Of a DNA stretch of 42,227 nucleotides, positions 25,085 to 32,436 are shown piece by piece (the first letter of the stretch is position 1; each line of letters begins with the position of its first letter). The translations under genes were made by a program, and so were the position numbers. The notes beneath the pieces were generated by a model that saw only the letters and a program-made list of their open reading frames with translations, was not told the DNA's origin and did not search any database. The stretch spans positions 1 to 42,227 of the forward strand of contig CAIOTH010000115.1 in assembly GCA_903861145.1 (NCBI GenBank), in the 5' to 3' direction. This DNA comes from an uncultured Bacteroidota bacterium. Lineage in GTDB: Bacteria > Bacteroidota > Bacteroidia > Chitinophagales > LD1.

Positions 25085-25693
25085 TTAGCCCCTGATTTTT
25101 TTGTAATGGGCTAAATTAAACCATTGCTCATTTTCATTAATAGGGTAAGCCTCTATAATGAATAGTTCGTCATTTGTTATCTTATAAATCCAAAAACTTT
25201 TATTTTTTATTCCCGCAAGTTTTAATGTAGGAATTCTTTTCATTAGTGATTCTAAGTCGGGCGCAAAGTAGGGTTTATCATATTCTAAATTCAGTATCTT
25301 TGTTGAGTCTTCATAATGCCATGAACCGGTGCTTTCATTTGTCATCGGCGTATCTAACCGCTCATACCTTTGGCCAGCTGAAAAAACTATATCGGGACGA
25401 ATGGCCTTTTCGGGCTTGAAATGATGATAATAGCCTTCACTGTCGTAGTACTCAATTTTCAGTGTATCAATCAGCACTCCTTTTGTAGTTTCCAAACAAA
25501 TAAATCTCCAGCTTCCTACTAAAAAATTTTCAATGTCTTTCCCAGGTAAGTCGGTTTTATAAGAGGCTAATTTTTTGAGGTTTTGCAAAGTAATATTCCG
25601 CACTGAATCAACCTTACTATCATGCGATTGACTATAACAAGCCAATGATGACAGGGCAATTGATATAAAAAATATGAATTTTTTCGTCTTCAT
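25085..25693 (-). CDS. Secreted protein of unknown function
   Basis: About 202 residues from the ATG at 25693, chosen because it gives a compact signal peptide (KTKKFIFFISIALSSLACYSQ); longer forms start at 25708 or 25750. The mature part begins with a helical charged segment, then a lipocalin-like or DUF-type beta region (LVGSWRFICLETTKGVLIDTLKIEYYDSEG, TGSWHYEDSTKILNLEY, ELFIIEAY). LVGSW...GSWHYE is the pattern of small lipocalin-like proteins of Bacteroidota, but I cannot assign a family firmly. The Cys in SLACYSQ could be a lipid anchor, although the box is poor. Confidence 0.6.
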   Translation of the reverse strand: MKTKKFIFFISIALSSLACYSQSHDSKVDSVRNITLQNLKKLASYKTDLPGKDIENFLVGSWRFICLETTKGVLIDTLKIEYYDSEGYYHHFKPEKAIRPDIVFSAGQRYERLDTPMTNESTGSWHYEDSTKILNLEYDKPYFAPDLESLMKRIPTLKLAGIKNKSFWIYKITNDELFIIEAYPINENEQWFNLAHYKKIRG

Positions 25694-25805
25694 CAACAGC
25701 TTATACATGCTTATCCTTAACACTTTTTTCAAGTTTCGAAAATAGCGCATTTACCCATTTCCAACGGCTTATTGTTTTTACTGTGGCAGAGCTTAACTCA
25801 AAAAA

Positions 25806-26276
25806 TTAAAAGATTTTTTTACCCTCGCATTGGTAAGCGGTGTAACCGCTGGCGTAGCCAAATTGCGAGGTAAAGAAAATAGAATCATTATAGGGCGTTC
25901 GAAAAACAATTTGTTCCCAATTATCGCCTCCGCCTACCCAAAAAGTATTTACGGCATTAAACATAGGGCTACCGCTGAAATGAAAGATTGATTGGTTGCC
26001 GGTTAATACCAGGGTACTATTGTTGTATTTGCTGATGACAATCGTATCATCAAAATTGCCCGAGCCACTTACAAGGCCTACGCCATACCAACTACCTGCA
26101 ACATGATAGGTGCCGGCATACGAATCTATTACAAGACTTGAAGGAACAGGGTTTCCGCGAACGGTATCTGTAGCCGGGCGAAAGACATTTGAACCTCCGG
26201 GTTCCTTCTTACAACTATAAACCAGCGTAAGCGCCAGGAAAGCTGCAAATGGAACTATGCGGAAATACTTTTTCAT
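25806..26276 (-). CDS. Small lipoprotein, GTYHV family (paralogue 1)
   Basis: 156 residues with a lipoprotein signal: LTLVYSC-KKEP. The mature protein has a Pro/Thr linker and then a beta-rich domain starting DSYAGTYHVAGSW, with later NDSIFFTSQFG. The same framework (KYFRI start, YSCKKEP box, GTYHV, NDSxYFTS) is found in the gene at 38412, and a looser form at 28585. No function is known. It probably sits in the inner leaflet of the outer membrane or at the cell surface. Confidence 0.75.
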   Translation of the reverse strand: MKKYFRIVPFAAFLALTLVYSCKKEPGGSNVFRPATDTVRGNPVPSSLVIDSYAGTYHVAGSWYGVGLVSGSGNFDDTIVISKYNNSTLVLTGNQSIFHFSGSPMFNAVNTFWVGGGDNWEQIVFRTPYNDSIFFTSQFGYASGYTAYQCEGKKIF

Positions 26277-26445
26277 TTCTTGTTCTTATCGGCTTAATGT
26301 TACTCAATATACAAAAAATAATCATCATTAAGTTTTGGTATGCCGCCGGTGATAACACCCGCAACGGCGGAAAGACAAGGTTGAAGATTGCCCCGGGTAA
26401 TGCTTTTTTATTTAAAGGCAAACAGCCTAACCACCCCCGGGGCAG

Positions 26446-26466
26446 CCCCTCCTGAATCAGGAGGGG
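26446..26466. repeat. Palindrome CCCCTCCTGA-A-TCAGGAGGGG
   Basis: Two 10-base complementary arms around one A. It is followed by AAATACAAACAGC, which also follows a CTCCCC/GGGGAG hairpin region near 39711, so the two may be parts of one dispersed element. Confidence 0.6.
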
Positions 26467-26511
26467 AGCTAAATACAAACAGCGGCATGGCGCTGGCACC
26501 GTGCATTTAAA

Positions 26512-26539
26512 AAACTCCCCAAAAGTCCCCAAATGAAAT
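26512..26539 (+). repeat. CTCCCCAAAAGTCCCCAAAT repeat, copy 1
   Basis: The stretch AAACTCCCCAAAAGTCCCCAAATGAAAT is nearly identical to 40053-40082. In both places it precedes a copy of the structured repeat (26555 and 40177). Confidence 0.6.
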
Positions 26540-26554
26540 ACCGGTGGCTGTTTT

Positions 26555-26661
26555 GGGTTAGGGATAGGAGCGGAAACCCCGGAGCGCAGCTTTGGGCGCG
26601 AGGAGTTGCAGCGCATAGCCCGCCCCTTGCCCCCGATAGCTATCGGGAGCAAGGGGAACCC
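26555..26661 (+). ncRNA. Structured dispersed repeat, copy 1
   Basis: 107 bases starting GGGTTAGGGAT and ending GGGGAACCC, so the outer GGGTT and AACCC pair. Internal landmarks are AGCGGAAA, GCGCGAGGA, TTGCAGCGCA and TAGCCCG. The 3' part is a long hairpin: CCCCTTGC, then CCCGATAG/CTATCGGG, then GCAAGGGG (26623-26656). Copies are at 32299 and 40177 on the same strand. It recalls conserved structured RNAs of Bacteroidota such as Flavo-1, but only a covariance search could say so. Confidence 0.55.
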
Positions 26662-26691
26662 CATAGTGATAAAGTTGATGAGGATTAAGGC

Positions 26692-28323
26692 TTAGTTGCG
26701 TTTCCAGATGTTCAGGCTGTAGGTATCGTTGTAAAATTGCAGGGTGCCGTTGGGGTTAACAGCGGCGGTTAGGTAGTATATTACCACCGGTACCTTTTTG
26801 GTTACTTTAATATCGTGAGGCTCCTGGTCCTTCATGCATTGGTTGAGGTAGCTTTGGGTGGTTGAGTCGAAGCGCTCTTCCAAAATATAGCGGGCAAGTT
26901 CTAAAGGTTTTTGTACGCGTATGCAGCCGTGGCTTAAGTACCGGTACCGGTTGCCAAACAAATCGCGCACATTGGTATCGTGCAAGTAAATATCGTAGGG
27001 CGATGACGGGTCGAATTTTAGTATGCCCAGCGCATCGTCGCAACCGGTGGTTTGCCTGATGATGAAGGGGAAATTGCTTGCCGAGTATTTCCACCAGCTG
27101 ATGGTAGCGGGGTCGATAACGTTGCCCTGATAGTCGATAACCTCGAGGTTGTTATCTTGTAAATAGCAAACGTTGCGGGCAATTTTGGGCATCATTTCTT
27201 TACTGATAATGCTAATGGGCACTACCCAATGCGGGTAGGTAGTAACGTTTACAATGTAGGCTGTAAACAAGGGCGTTTGTTTTTCTTTAACGCGCTCGCC
27301 CACTATAATGCGCATATCGAGTTTAAGGGCATCGCTATCTATTACCTGTAAAACGGCGGCGCCTACGTTTACAAAAATCAACCGGTGTTCGGGTATGCGT
27401 TGTGCCCAGCGCCAAAAGTTAAGGCTGGCTTTAATTTCGCTGAGGCGAATGCTTAGTGGGTATTTTAAGTTGTTGAGGGTTATTGAGCCAAGGTGGCCGG
27501 TGGTATCAACCCCCGTGATTTTTTGAAAGGCCTGCAGCACCGGTTTTAAATTGTTGCCGTAAACCGAGTCGTTGTTTACATCGGGGCCAATCAGGCCATA
27601 CGCTTTTAGTTTTAAAATGGCGCTTACCGGTATGCCGTGTGTGTTAAGGGCCGTGGTGGTTTCGATAGTATGGTATTGTTTGATGATGGCTTTAATGTGG
27701 TTGTAGCCGGCTTTAAGCACCGTGTATTGGTAGTAGTGGGGTTCAATACTATCGAGGGTATTGCGCCAGTTGTGGTGATGCAGCAAGTGCAGAAGTTTGT
27801 TTGCAATACCGGCGGTATCGGCGGTATACATTAAGCCGTTGTACGAAAACGTGATTGCCTTACCATAAGCCGCGCTGAACAAAAATGTGCGCGCGGTATT
27901 GGTAAAAATGGTTTCGGTAGCGGCGTAGCGGGTGGTATCGGTAAAGTGGCCGGTGCGTAAAAGCGAGTCGTGGGTTATAATGTAATTAAGGCGATAATCT
28001 TTAGGGTTTAGGCCCAGGCTATCGGCGTAGCTTAGCATTTGGATAAGCATTTGGCGGTTGAGCGCTTGTTGGTTGGTGGTGCCAATCCAAAAGTTTTGAT
28101 GGGTAGTATCGGTGTAATATTGCGCAGCACTACCGGTGGTATCGGTTATGGCTTGTTGGCTGAGCTTGCCTTTTTGCCCCCGCAAAGGATGATGCGTAAG
28201 CATAGCACGCAAGGCAAAAGCCCCTACTATTATTACCGCAGTTGCGGCCAAAATTATGCCTATGTATATGCCTTTAATTTTAGGCATGGTATGTTGTTTT
28301 GAAATTACCTGCGTGGTTGGCAT
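26692..28323 (-). CDS. L,D-transpeptidase (YkuD domain, YcbB/LdtD-like)
   Basis: 543 residues. An N-terminal membrane anchor (about 17-39, GIYIGIILAATAVIIVGAFAL) precedes a scaffold region (about 60-240) typical of YcbB-type enzymes and a putative peptidoglycan-binding part (LKPVLQAFQKITGVDTTGHLGSITLNNL). The catalytic YkuD domain (about 305-490) has the active-site motif SHGCIRV with H465 and C467, and an upstream HDTN. Such periplasmic enzymes make 3-3 cross-links in peptidoglycan or attach proteins to it, using a Cys acyl-enzyme. A Met at residue 13 is an alternative start that keeps the anchor. The gene is single, following repeat copy 1. Confidence 0.9.
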   Translation of the reverse strand: MPTTQVISKQHTMPKIKGIYIGIILAATAVIIVGAFALRAMLTHHPLRGQKGKLSQQAITDTTGSAAQYYTDTTHQNFWIGTTNQQALNRQMLIQMLSYADSLGLNPKDYRLNYIITHDSLLRTGHFTDTTRYAATETIFTNTARTFLFSAAYGKAITFSYNGLMYTADTAGIANKLLHLLHHHNWRNTLDSIEPHYYQYTVLKAGYNHIKAIIKQYHTIETTTALNTHGIPVSAILKLKAYGLIGPDVNNDSVYGNNLKPVLQAFQKITGVDTTGHLGSITLNNLKYPLSIRLSEIKASLNFWRWAQRIPEHRLIFVNVGAAVLQVIDSDALKLDMRIIVGERVKEKQTPLFTAYIVNVTTYPHWVVPISIISKEMMPKIARNVCYLQDNNLEVIDYQGNVIDPATISWWKYSASNFPFIIRQTTGCDDALGILKFDPSSPYDIYLHDTNVRDLFGNRYRYLSHGCIRVQKPLELARYILEERFDSTTQSYLNQCMKDQEPHDIKVTKKVPVVIYYLTAAVNPNGTLQFYNDTYSLNIWKRN

Positions 28324-28584
28324 TGGTTAAACAATAAAAGGACAAAAAGGTTGCCGGCTTTTAAACCGGTAAAGTCTTTTGCCCCTTTATTTATCGAACC
28401 GACTATGTAATTAAGACGATACAAACATACAACCTCAATTAGCCCATATCAATGATCTAAATCAGCGCGGTGCCTGATGTTTGAAGGGGGAAGTTGTTTC
28501 GGGTTGGGTTTGCAGAGGGCAATGGGCATTAAAATTAACAGATGCCACACAAAATAAAAATAATATATGGCGTTAGGTAGCTGC

Positions 28585-29097
28585 ATGACAATAAGAACAC
28601 TTACCCTTTTAACGGTTTTGTTGGTTGTTTATACCGGTTGCAGCAAGCAAGGCGATGTAATTACACACCCCGCCGACCGTAAAGCCGTTGCTAATGATAC
28701 CACGGCAAACGAAGTCGCGCGGCACTTTACCCTTGGCAATGTATGCGGCACTTATATTGTTTCGGGAACCGGGCAATCGTACTCGCGCGATGATGGTTCG
28801 TACTTAGTGTTTACTAACGATACCGTATTTATAAGGCAGTGCGACGACTCATCTATTGCATATTATTGTTTGTATTCGCAAAACCTACTGCAGGATGGCA
28901 TGGGTTTTCATTGTTATGCCAGCACTGCTACCACGTATGGCTTTGGCAGTAACTACCAATTTGCAAACCGCCAGGGTGTTGGCAAAGTGGCCATTTACTT
29001 TCCGGCCAATAGCCCTGACTCGATTTACCTGGTTGTAAACAACGACAGGGCTTGCCAGGGCGAAGACATGAAGGTATGCGGTGTTAGAATTAAATGA
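28585..29097 (+). CDS. Small lipoprotein, loosely related to the GTYHV family
   Basis: 170 residues from the ATG at 28585, chosen because it begins the signal directly (TIRTLTLLTVLLVVYTGC-SKQ); an ATG at 28567 adds six residues. The mature domain begins NVCGTYIVSGTGQSY, then alternates beta-type segments (SYLVFTNDTVFIRQCDDSS, VGKVAIYFPANSPDSIYLVVN). Five or more Cys occur (VCGTY, RQCDD, YYCLY, FHCYA, ACQG, VCGV). Its GTYxVxGTxxxxxxxDD...NDTV layout resembles the two lipoproteins at 25806 and 38412. Function unknown. Confidence 0.65.
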   Translation: MTIRTLTLLTVLLVVYTGCSKQGDVITHPADRKAVANDTTANEVARHFTLGNVCGTYIVSGTGQSYSRDDGSYLVFTNDTVFIRQCDDSSIAYYCLYSQNLLQDGMGFHCYASTATTYGFGSNYQFANRQGVGKVAIYFPANSPDSIYLVVNNDRACQGEDMKVCGVRIK

Positions 29098-29115
29098 TGT
29101 TGCATGCGGTGCAGG

Positions 29116-29418
29116 TCACCGGTGGTTTCTTTCATATATCAATTGCTTATCGCGATTAATCATTTCTTCTAAAGATGGATCCATCCATTTTACCGAAATC
29201 ATATCTATTTCTTTGTTCAGCTTTTCCTTCAGTTCTCTCCAGGCGCTTACATATCCCCAGCCGATGTATTGAGCATAATCCCAATCAATAAGCAAATCAA
29301 TATCACTTTGCTCATTAGCATCGCCGCGGGCGTACGAACCGAACACGTAGGCACGCACAACAGGTTTACCAGCAAGAAAAGTGCTGATAATTTGCTGTTG
29401 TTGTTCGCTGAGTTTCAT
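29116..29418 (-). CDS. MNT-type nucleotidyltransferase-domain protein
   Basis: 100 residues with the minimal nucleotidyltransferase signature: AYVFGSYARGDANEQSDIDLLID, that is GS at 27-28 and metal-binding D39 and D41. A third acidic position may be D72 in EIDMIS. MNT proteins usually pair with a HEPN RNase: the MNT part AMPylates and neutralises the toxin. No HEPN-like gene is adjacent: downstream is a convergent lipoprotein, and 61 bases upstream is a SnoaL-like gene. It may be a solitary antitoxin or have another target. Confidence 0.85.
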   Translation of the reverse strand: MKLSEQQQQIISTFLAGKPVVRAYVFGSYARGDANEQSDIDLLIDWDYAQYIGWGYVSAWRELKEKLNKEIDMISVKWMDPSLEEMINRDKQLIYERNHR

Positions 29419-29479
29419 ATAGGCAAATGTAGTCTTTTTTTATGTTTTCATATTGTAAGTAGCCGTGCCAATGTTGCCT

Positions 29480-29839
29480 TTAGCTATGATATACCCGCGA
29501 AGCTACAATAAGGCCATCGCTAATTTCGAGCACCTCTCCTACCGTAATATCTTCTTCGCCGGTTACGTGGCGGGTGTACTCCATAAACACGGCGGTTTCG
29601 TTGGCTATAAGGCGGGTGGGTGTGTAACGCAGTGTGGGCAGGCGGTTAAAGCTATCGGCCCACCAGTTGCGCAGGGCAGGTTTACCGGTTATAAGCCCGT
29701 TGGTTTCGGGCCGGCGCACTTTAAGTTTGGGGCTGTAGTGTTGGGCGTTATCGTTATACAGGGCCAGCAGTTTTTCGAGGTGGTGATGGTTAAATGCGCT
29801 GAACCATTGTTGTGCTATAGCTAAGTTTGCCTGTTGCAT
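29480..29839 (-). CDS. SnoaL-like/NTF2-fold protein
   Basis: 119 residues. The N-terminal helix (ANLAIAQQWFSAFNHHHLEKLLALYNDNAQHYSPKL) and the curved sheet (FMEYTRHVTGEEDITVGEVLEISDGLIVASRVYHS) fit the SnoaL/NTF2 cone fold, and the length is right. Members include polyketide cyclases, isomerases and many uncharacterised binding proteins. No catalytic assignment can be made. Its start lies next to an octamer-repeat region shared with the divergent ankyrin gene. Confidence 0.8.
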   Translation of the reverse strand: MQQANLAIAQQWFSAFNHHHLEKLLALYNDNAQHYSPKLKVRRPETNGLITGKPALRNWWADSFNRLPTLRYTPTRLIANETAVFMEYTRHVTGEEDITVGEVLEISDGLIVASRVYHS

Positions 29840-29842
29840 GTG

Positions 29843-29914
29843 AGTGTGCTAATGTGTTAAAGTGCCAATGTGCGAATGTAACTACTGATTGGTGTGCGAA
29901 CGTGTTAATGTGCG
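29843..29914. repeat. Nine in-phase 8-bp repeats of AATGTGTT/AATGTGCG type
   Basis: Successive octamers from 29843 read AGTGTGCT, AATGTGTT, AAAGTGCC, AATGTGCG, AATGTAAC, TACTGATT, GGTGTGCG, AACGTGTT, AATGTGCG. Shorter arrays occur at 19491-19518 and 39385-39408. The array lies in the gap between divergent genes. Confidence 0.75.
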
Positions 29915-29955
29915 AATTTCGTATTTTACTTATCTTTCTTTCAAAATTGATACTT

Positions 29956-30540
29956 ATGGGGTATTGTATAAAAGGCATTGCCTGCGTTGCACTTTTTTTA
30001 GCTGCTTTTAGCACGCAGGCCCAAAGCTTAGCCGACGTTGTTGGCAAGGGCGATACCATTGGGGCGCTTAAACTTATACGGAGCGGAGCCAATGTAAATG
30101 AGGTGGATGCCAATGGCAGTACGCCATTAATGACAGCCTGCCGGTGGGCCGATTTGGCCATGGTAAAATTGTTGCTGGCTAACGGCGCTAATGCCAACCA
30201 GCCGCGCACTGCCAAAGGCCGCACGCCTTTAATGGTGGCCTGCGCTTATTATAGCGGCATTTTAATTACCAAAGCGTTGGTTGAGAAAGGGGCCGATGTA
30301 AATGCTGTTGCCAACGATGGAACCACCGCTTTAATGCTGGCGGCTAAAAATGCCAAGCTGGACGTGGTAGAGTATTTATTGAGCCATGGTGCCGAACCTT
30401 CGCACAAGGACGCTGCGGGTTCAACGGCGCTTGACCAGGCTAAACTTGCCGACGTAAGCGACTATTTGAAGCAAAGCGTTAAAGATTGCCAGTTAAATAA
30501 GGATGCCGTTATTGCCCGCCTTACACCAATTACGCATTAA
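29956..30540 (+). CDS. Secreted ankyrin-repeat protein
   Basis: 194 residues from the ATG at 29956, chosen because it gives a signal peptide (GYCIKGIACVALFLAAFSTQAQ). The longer upstream frame from 29827 only translates the octamer repeats. Four to five ankyrin repeats follow: GDTIGALKLIRSGANVNEVD, ANGSTPLMTACRWADLAMVKLLLANGANAN, AKGRTPLMVACAYYSGILITKALVEKGADVN, ANDGTTALMLAAKNAKLDVVEYLLSHGAEPS and a last partial one. It is a periplasmic or exported protein-binding module. It is probably controlled from the repeat region shared with the SnoaL-like gene. Confidence 0.85.
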   Translation: MGYCIKGIACVALFLAAFSTQAQSLADVVGKGDTIGALKLIRSGANVNEVDANGSTPLMTACRWADLAMVKLLLANGANANQPRTAKGRTPLMVACAYYSGILITKALVEKGADVNAVANDGTTALMLAAKNAKLDVVEYLLSHGAEPSHKDAAGSTALDQAKLADVSDYLKQSVKDCQLNKDAVIARLTPITH

Positions 30541-30688
30541 GCCGGTAGCGCAACAATGCTGTAAACTATATGCACATGCAACCCGAAAAAGCCGAATAAT
30601 TATTTATTGGCAGTTATACTAACATCTTTTTACCAAGTAGGAAATATATTAGTGCCGGATTCAATTAACCCATGAACCGCCCGGGCCT

Positions 30689-30769
30689 ATGCCAATATTT
30701 TATAAGGCTGTTATAATTTTTGCCATATCGTTGATGTGTACGCTGCTTTACATTATGTGGGCTATCTAA
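30689..30769 (+). CDS. Possible 26-residue single-helix membrane peptide
   Basis: The short frame encodes a peptide beginning MPIFYKAVIIFAIS and ending LYIMWAI, which is one hydrophobic helix with a single Lys near the N-terminus. The stop overlaps the stop of the convergent response-regulator gene. Coding is supported only by the composition. Confidence 0.3.
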   Translation: MPIFYKAVIIFAISLMCTLLYIMWAI

Positions 30770-31128
30770 ACTAACAGTCCCTTAACGGTGTCCAGCAATT
30801 CCTGCCCATCGAACGGTTTGCGGATGTATGCATTGGCGCCTAAATCAAGGCCGCGCTGCATCTCGCTTTTTTGGGCGCTGGCGGTGGCAAACATAAACGG
30901 GATTTTGGCAAGTTTCGGATTGCCCTTTATTTGCTGAATGGTTTCATACCCGTCGAGTTTAGGCATAAGTATATCGCAGATAATAAGGTCGGGCACGCGC
31001 TCAATCGCAAGGGCTACGCCATCCACGCCATTAATGGCGGTAATAACCTCGTATCCCGCCAGCTCAAGAATTTCCATCCCGTTCTCGCGGTTATAGGAGT
31101 TATCTTCAATATATAATATCAGGCTCAT
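30766..31128 (-). CDS. Single-domain response regulator (CheY-like receiver)
   Basis: 120 residues forming one receiver domain: acidic pocket E8-D9 in YIEDN, phospho-acceptor D52 in DLIICDILMP, the Thr/Ser switch in FMFATAS, and conserved Lys in YIRKPF. There is no output domain, so it must act by protein contact, as CheY, DivK or the stand-alone receivers of Bacteroidota do. No histidine kinase lies nearby. A run of nine C immediately precedes the ATG on its strand, which leaves no room for a Shine-Dalgarno sequence. Confidence 0.92.
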   Translation of the reverse strand: MSLILYIEDNSYNRENGMEILELAGYEVITAINGVDGVALAIERVPDLIICDILMPKLDGYETIQQIKGNPKLAKIPFMFATASAQKSEMQRGLDLGANAYIRKPFDGQELLDTVKGLLV

Positions 31129-31137
31129 GGGGGGGGG
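31129..31137 (-). promoter_or_regulatory. C9 homopolymer touching the response-regulator start codon
   Basis: On the minus strand the leader reads TTACCCCCCCCCATG. The tract ends at the start codon with no spacer. Homopolymers of this length can slip during replication and change expression. Confidence 0.55.
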
Positions 31138-31304
31138 TAATTGATTGGATTTAATAATGCAATAACACTATGGTAGTTACGGAAAACGAGATAAAATTGA
31201 AAGTATAGTGGAAAGTTAGGCCTTTTATTTAAAACAAAATGTTATCAAATTGTTATGAAAGTTTTGGCCTGGTTGATGAGACTGCGGACTTGCTACCAAG
31301 GTGT

Positions 31305-31328
31305 GTGGTGGGCGGGGACGCCAACCAC
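31305..31328. repeat. REP-like palindrome, copy B
   Basis: GTGGTGGGCG (31305-31314), loop GGGA, then CGCCAACCAC (31319-31328). One G-T wobble breaks an otherwise perfect 10-bp stem. Confidence 0.7.
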
Positions 31329-31420
31329 GTGAAAATAGCGTTTTTATGCCACATATACACAGGGTGAGCATAAATACTGCCCACCGGTAGGTATTTTTGT
31401 AATAACTTAAATACCATGTT

Positions 31421-31672
31421 ATGAGTGGAACAATTACTACTATAGAAAATAAGAGCGCGGCCGCGAGGCTGAGGAATAATTGCTTTGAGCAGAGCGAGGC
31501 GATTTTTGCCAGGGCTAAGGCTAAAGGCAGGCAGGTTACTATTGCCGAAACGCGCAAGATTAGGGAACTGGCAAAGGCCTTAAAAGATTTAACTACCATA
31601 CTTACACCGGAGGAGCAGCAAGATACTTTGTATGTGATAAGGCCGAGGTTGACACCGAAGGAGGGGGAGTAG
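31421..31672 (+). CDS. Small helical protein of unknown function
   Basis: 83 residues, almost wholly predicted helical and basic (NKSAAARLRNNCFEQSEAIFARAKAKGRQVTIAETRKIRELAKALKD in consecutive helices), ending in Pro- and Glu-rich LTPKEGE. It resembles small DNA-associated or phage-type proteins but has no recognised family. It precedes an HTH protein by 250 bases on the same strand. The two may be remains of a mobile element, which is a guess. Confidence 0.5.
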   Translation: MSGTITTIENKSAAARLRNNCFEQSEAIFARAKAKGRQVTIAETRKIRELAKALKDLTTILTPEEQQDTLYVIRPRLTPKEGE

Positions 31673-31792
31673 TGTGTTCATGTAAATACAGTTGTGGGGT
31701 TGTGGTGGTTGAGTGTGTTTTGGGTAGGAAAGATTTGGCGGGATTTGCTAAGAGTTGCCGGGATTTGGGGTTTTGAAGGTGTTTTTGAGTGG

Positions 31793-31906
31793 AAAATTTG
31801 CCGGGATTTGCCGGTAATTTTCAAAAAAATGACCTCTTGTAATTTGGTTATGAGAGGAGAGAGCCGAAAATTTTCTGAGATTTTCAGAGATTTTCCGGCA
31901 AATTTT
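31793..31906. repeat. 12-bp inverted repeat upstream of the HTH gene
   Basis: AAAATTTGCCGG (31793-31804) and CCGGCAAATTTT (31895-31906) are exact complements. The right arm ends 17 bases before the HTH start codon. Between and around them lie several imperfect GGGATTTG/GAGATTTT units. It could be an autoregulatory operator. Confidence 0.5.
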
Positions 31907-31923
31907 TAAAATGGATTTTTAAA

Positions 31924-32292
31924 ATGATTGATGAAACTGAAGATGGAGAAGGGTTTAAGGAGTTTAATGATAGAAACGAAACCTGGGAGAGTAACCATAT
32001 TGCTATTGCTACGGCGATTGAAAAGATAAGCCGTGAACTGGAGCGTTACCCGAAGAAGACGGAGATTGCCGCAGCTACCGGTTTAAGCGTTCGCACAGTT
32101 TATAACCATATGCTGGCGTTTAATGCCAGTGGAAGAACGATGGATGAGTTGTGCCAGTTAAAGTTTATGACCGGTAATGCTTTGAATAAGATTATGGAGC
32201 TTGCACTGGATGGTGATTTGAAGGCGTGCCGGTTGATGCTTGAGATTGTGGGGGTGTTGGGGAAACCGAAGAAGGGTGGAGCGCAGGAGTAG
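31924..32292 (+). CDS. Helix-turn-helix protein, possibly terminase-small-subunit-like
   Basis: 122 residues. After an acidic N-terminus (1-25) comes a clear HTH: ATAIEKISRELERYPKK, TEIAAATGLSVRTVYNHMLAF, with the recognition helix SVRTVYNHM. The C-terminal part (LKFMTGNALNKIMELALDGDLKACRLMLEIVG) is a helical layout seen in small terminase subunits and phage-type regulators. No terminase large subunit or other phage gene is nearby, so a plain regulator is as likely. A 12-bp inverted repeat just upstream is a candidate self-binding site. Structured repeat copy 2 begins 7 bases after its stop. Confidence 0.65.
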   Translation: MIDETEDGEGFKEFNDRNETWESNHIAIATAIEKISRELERYPKKTEIAAATGLSVRTVYNHMLAFNASGRTMDELCQLKFMTGNALNKIMELALDGDLKACRLMLEIVGVLGKPKKGGAQE

Positions 32293-32298
32293 TATTTC

Positions 32299-32391
32299 GG
32301 GTTAGGGATGGAAGCGGAAAGCCCGCAGCGCTGCTTTGAGCGCGAGGACTTGCAGCGCACAGCCCGGCCCCTTGCGAAGCATGGGGAACCC
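32299..32391 (+). ncRNA. Structured dispersed repeat, copy 2 (short form)
   Basis: 93 bases from GGGTTAGGGATGG to GGGGAACCC. It is almost identical to the 5' two thirds of copy 3 but lacks the CCCGATAGCTATCGGG insert. Its terminal stem is CCCCTTGC-GAA-GCATGGGG (32368-32386) with one T-T mismatch. Confidence 0.55.
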
Positions 32392-32436
32392 AATAGTAAT
32401 TAACGTTCATTGAAATAAAAACGCGTGCGCATCACG

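Noticed and set aside
31694-31909. 71-residue + strand frame between the two small genes
   Set aside because: It translates the repeated GGGATTTG/GAGATTTT units (RDL, RDF motifs), overlaps the inverted repeat and has no start context; coding is possible but not supported.
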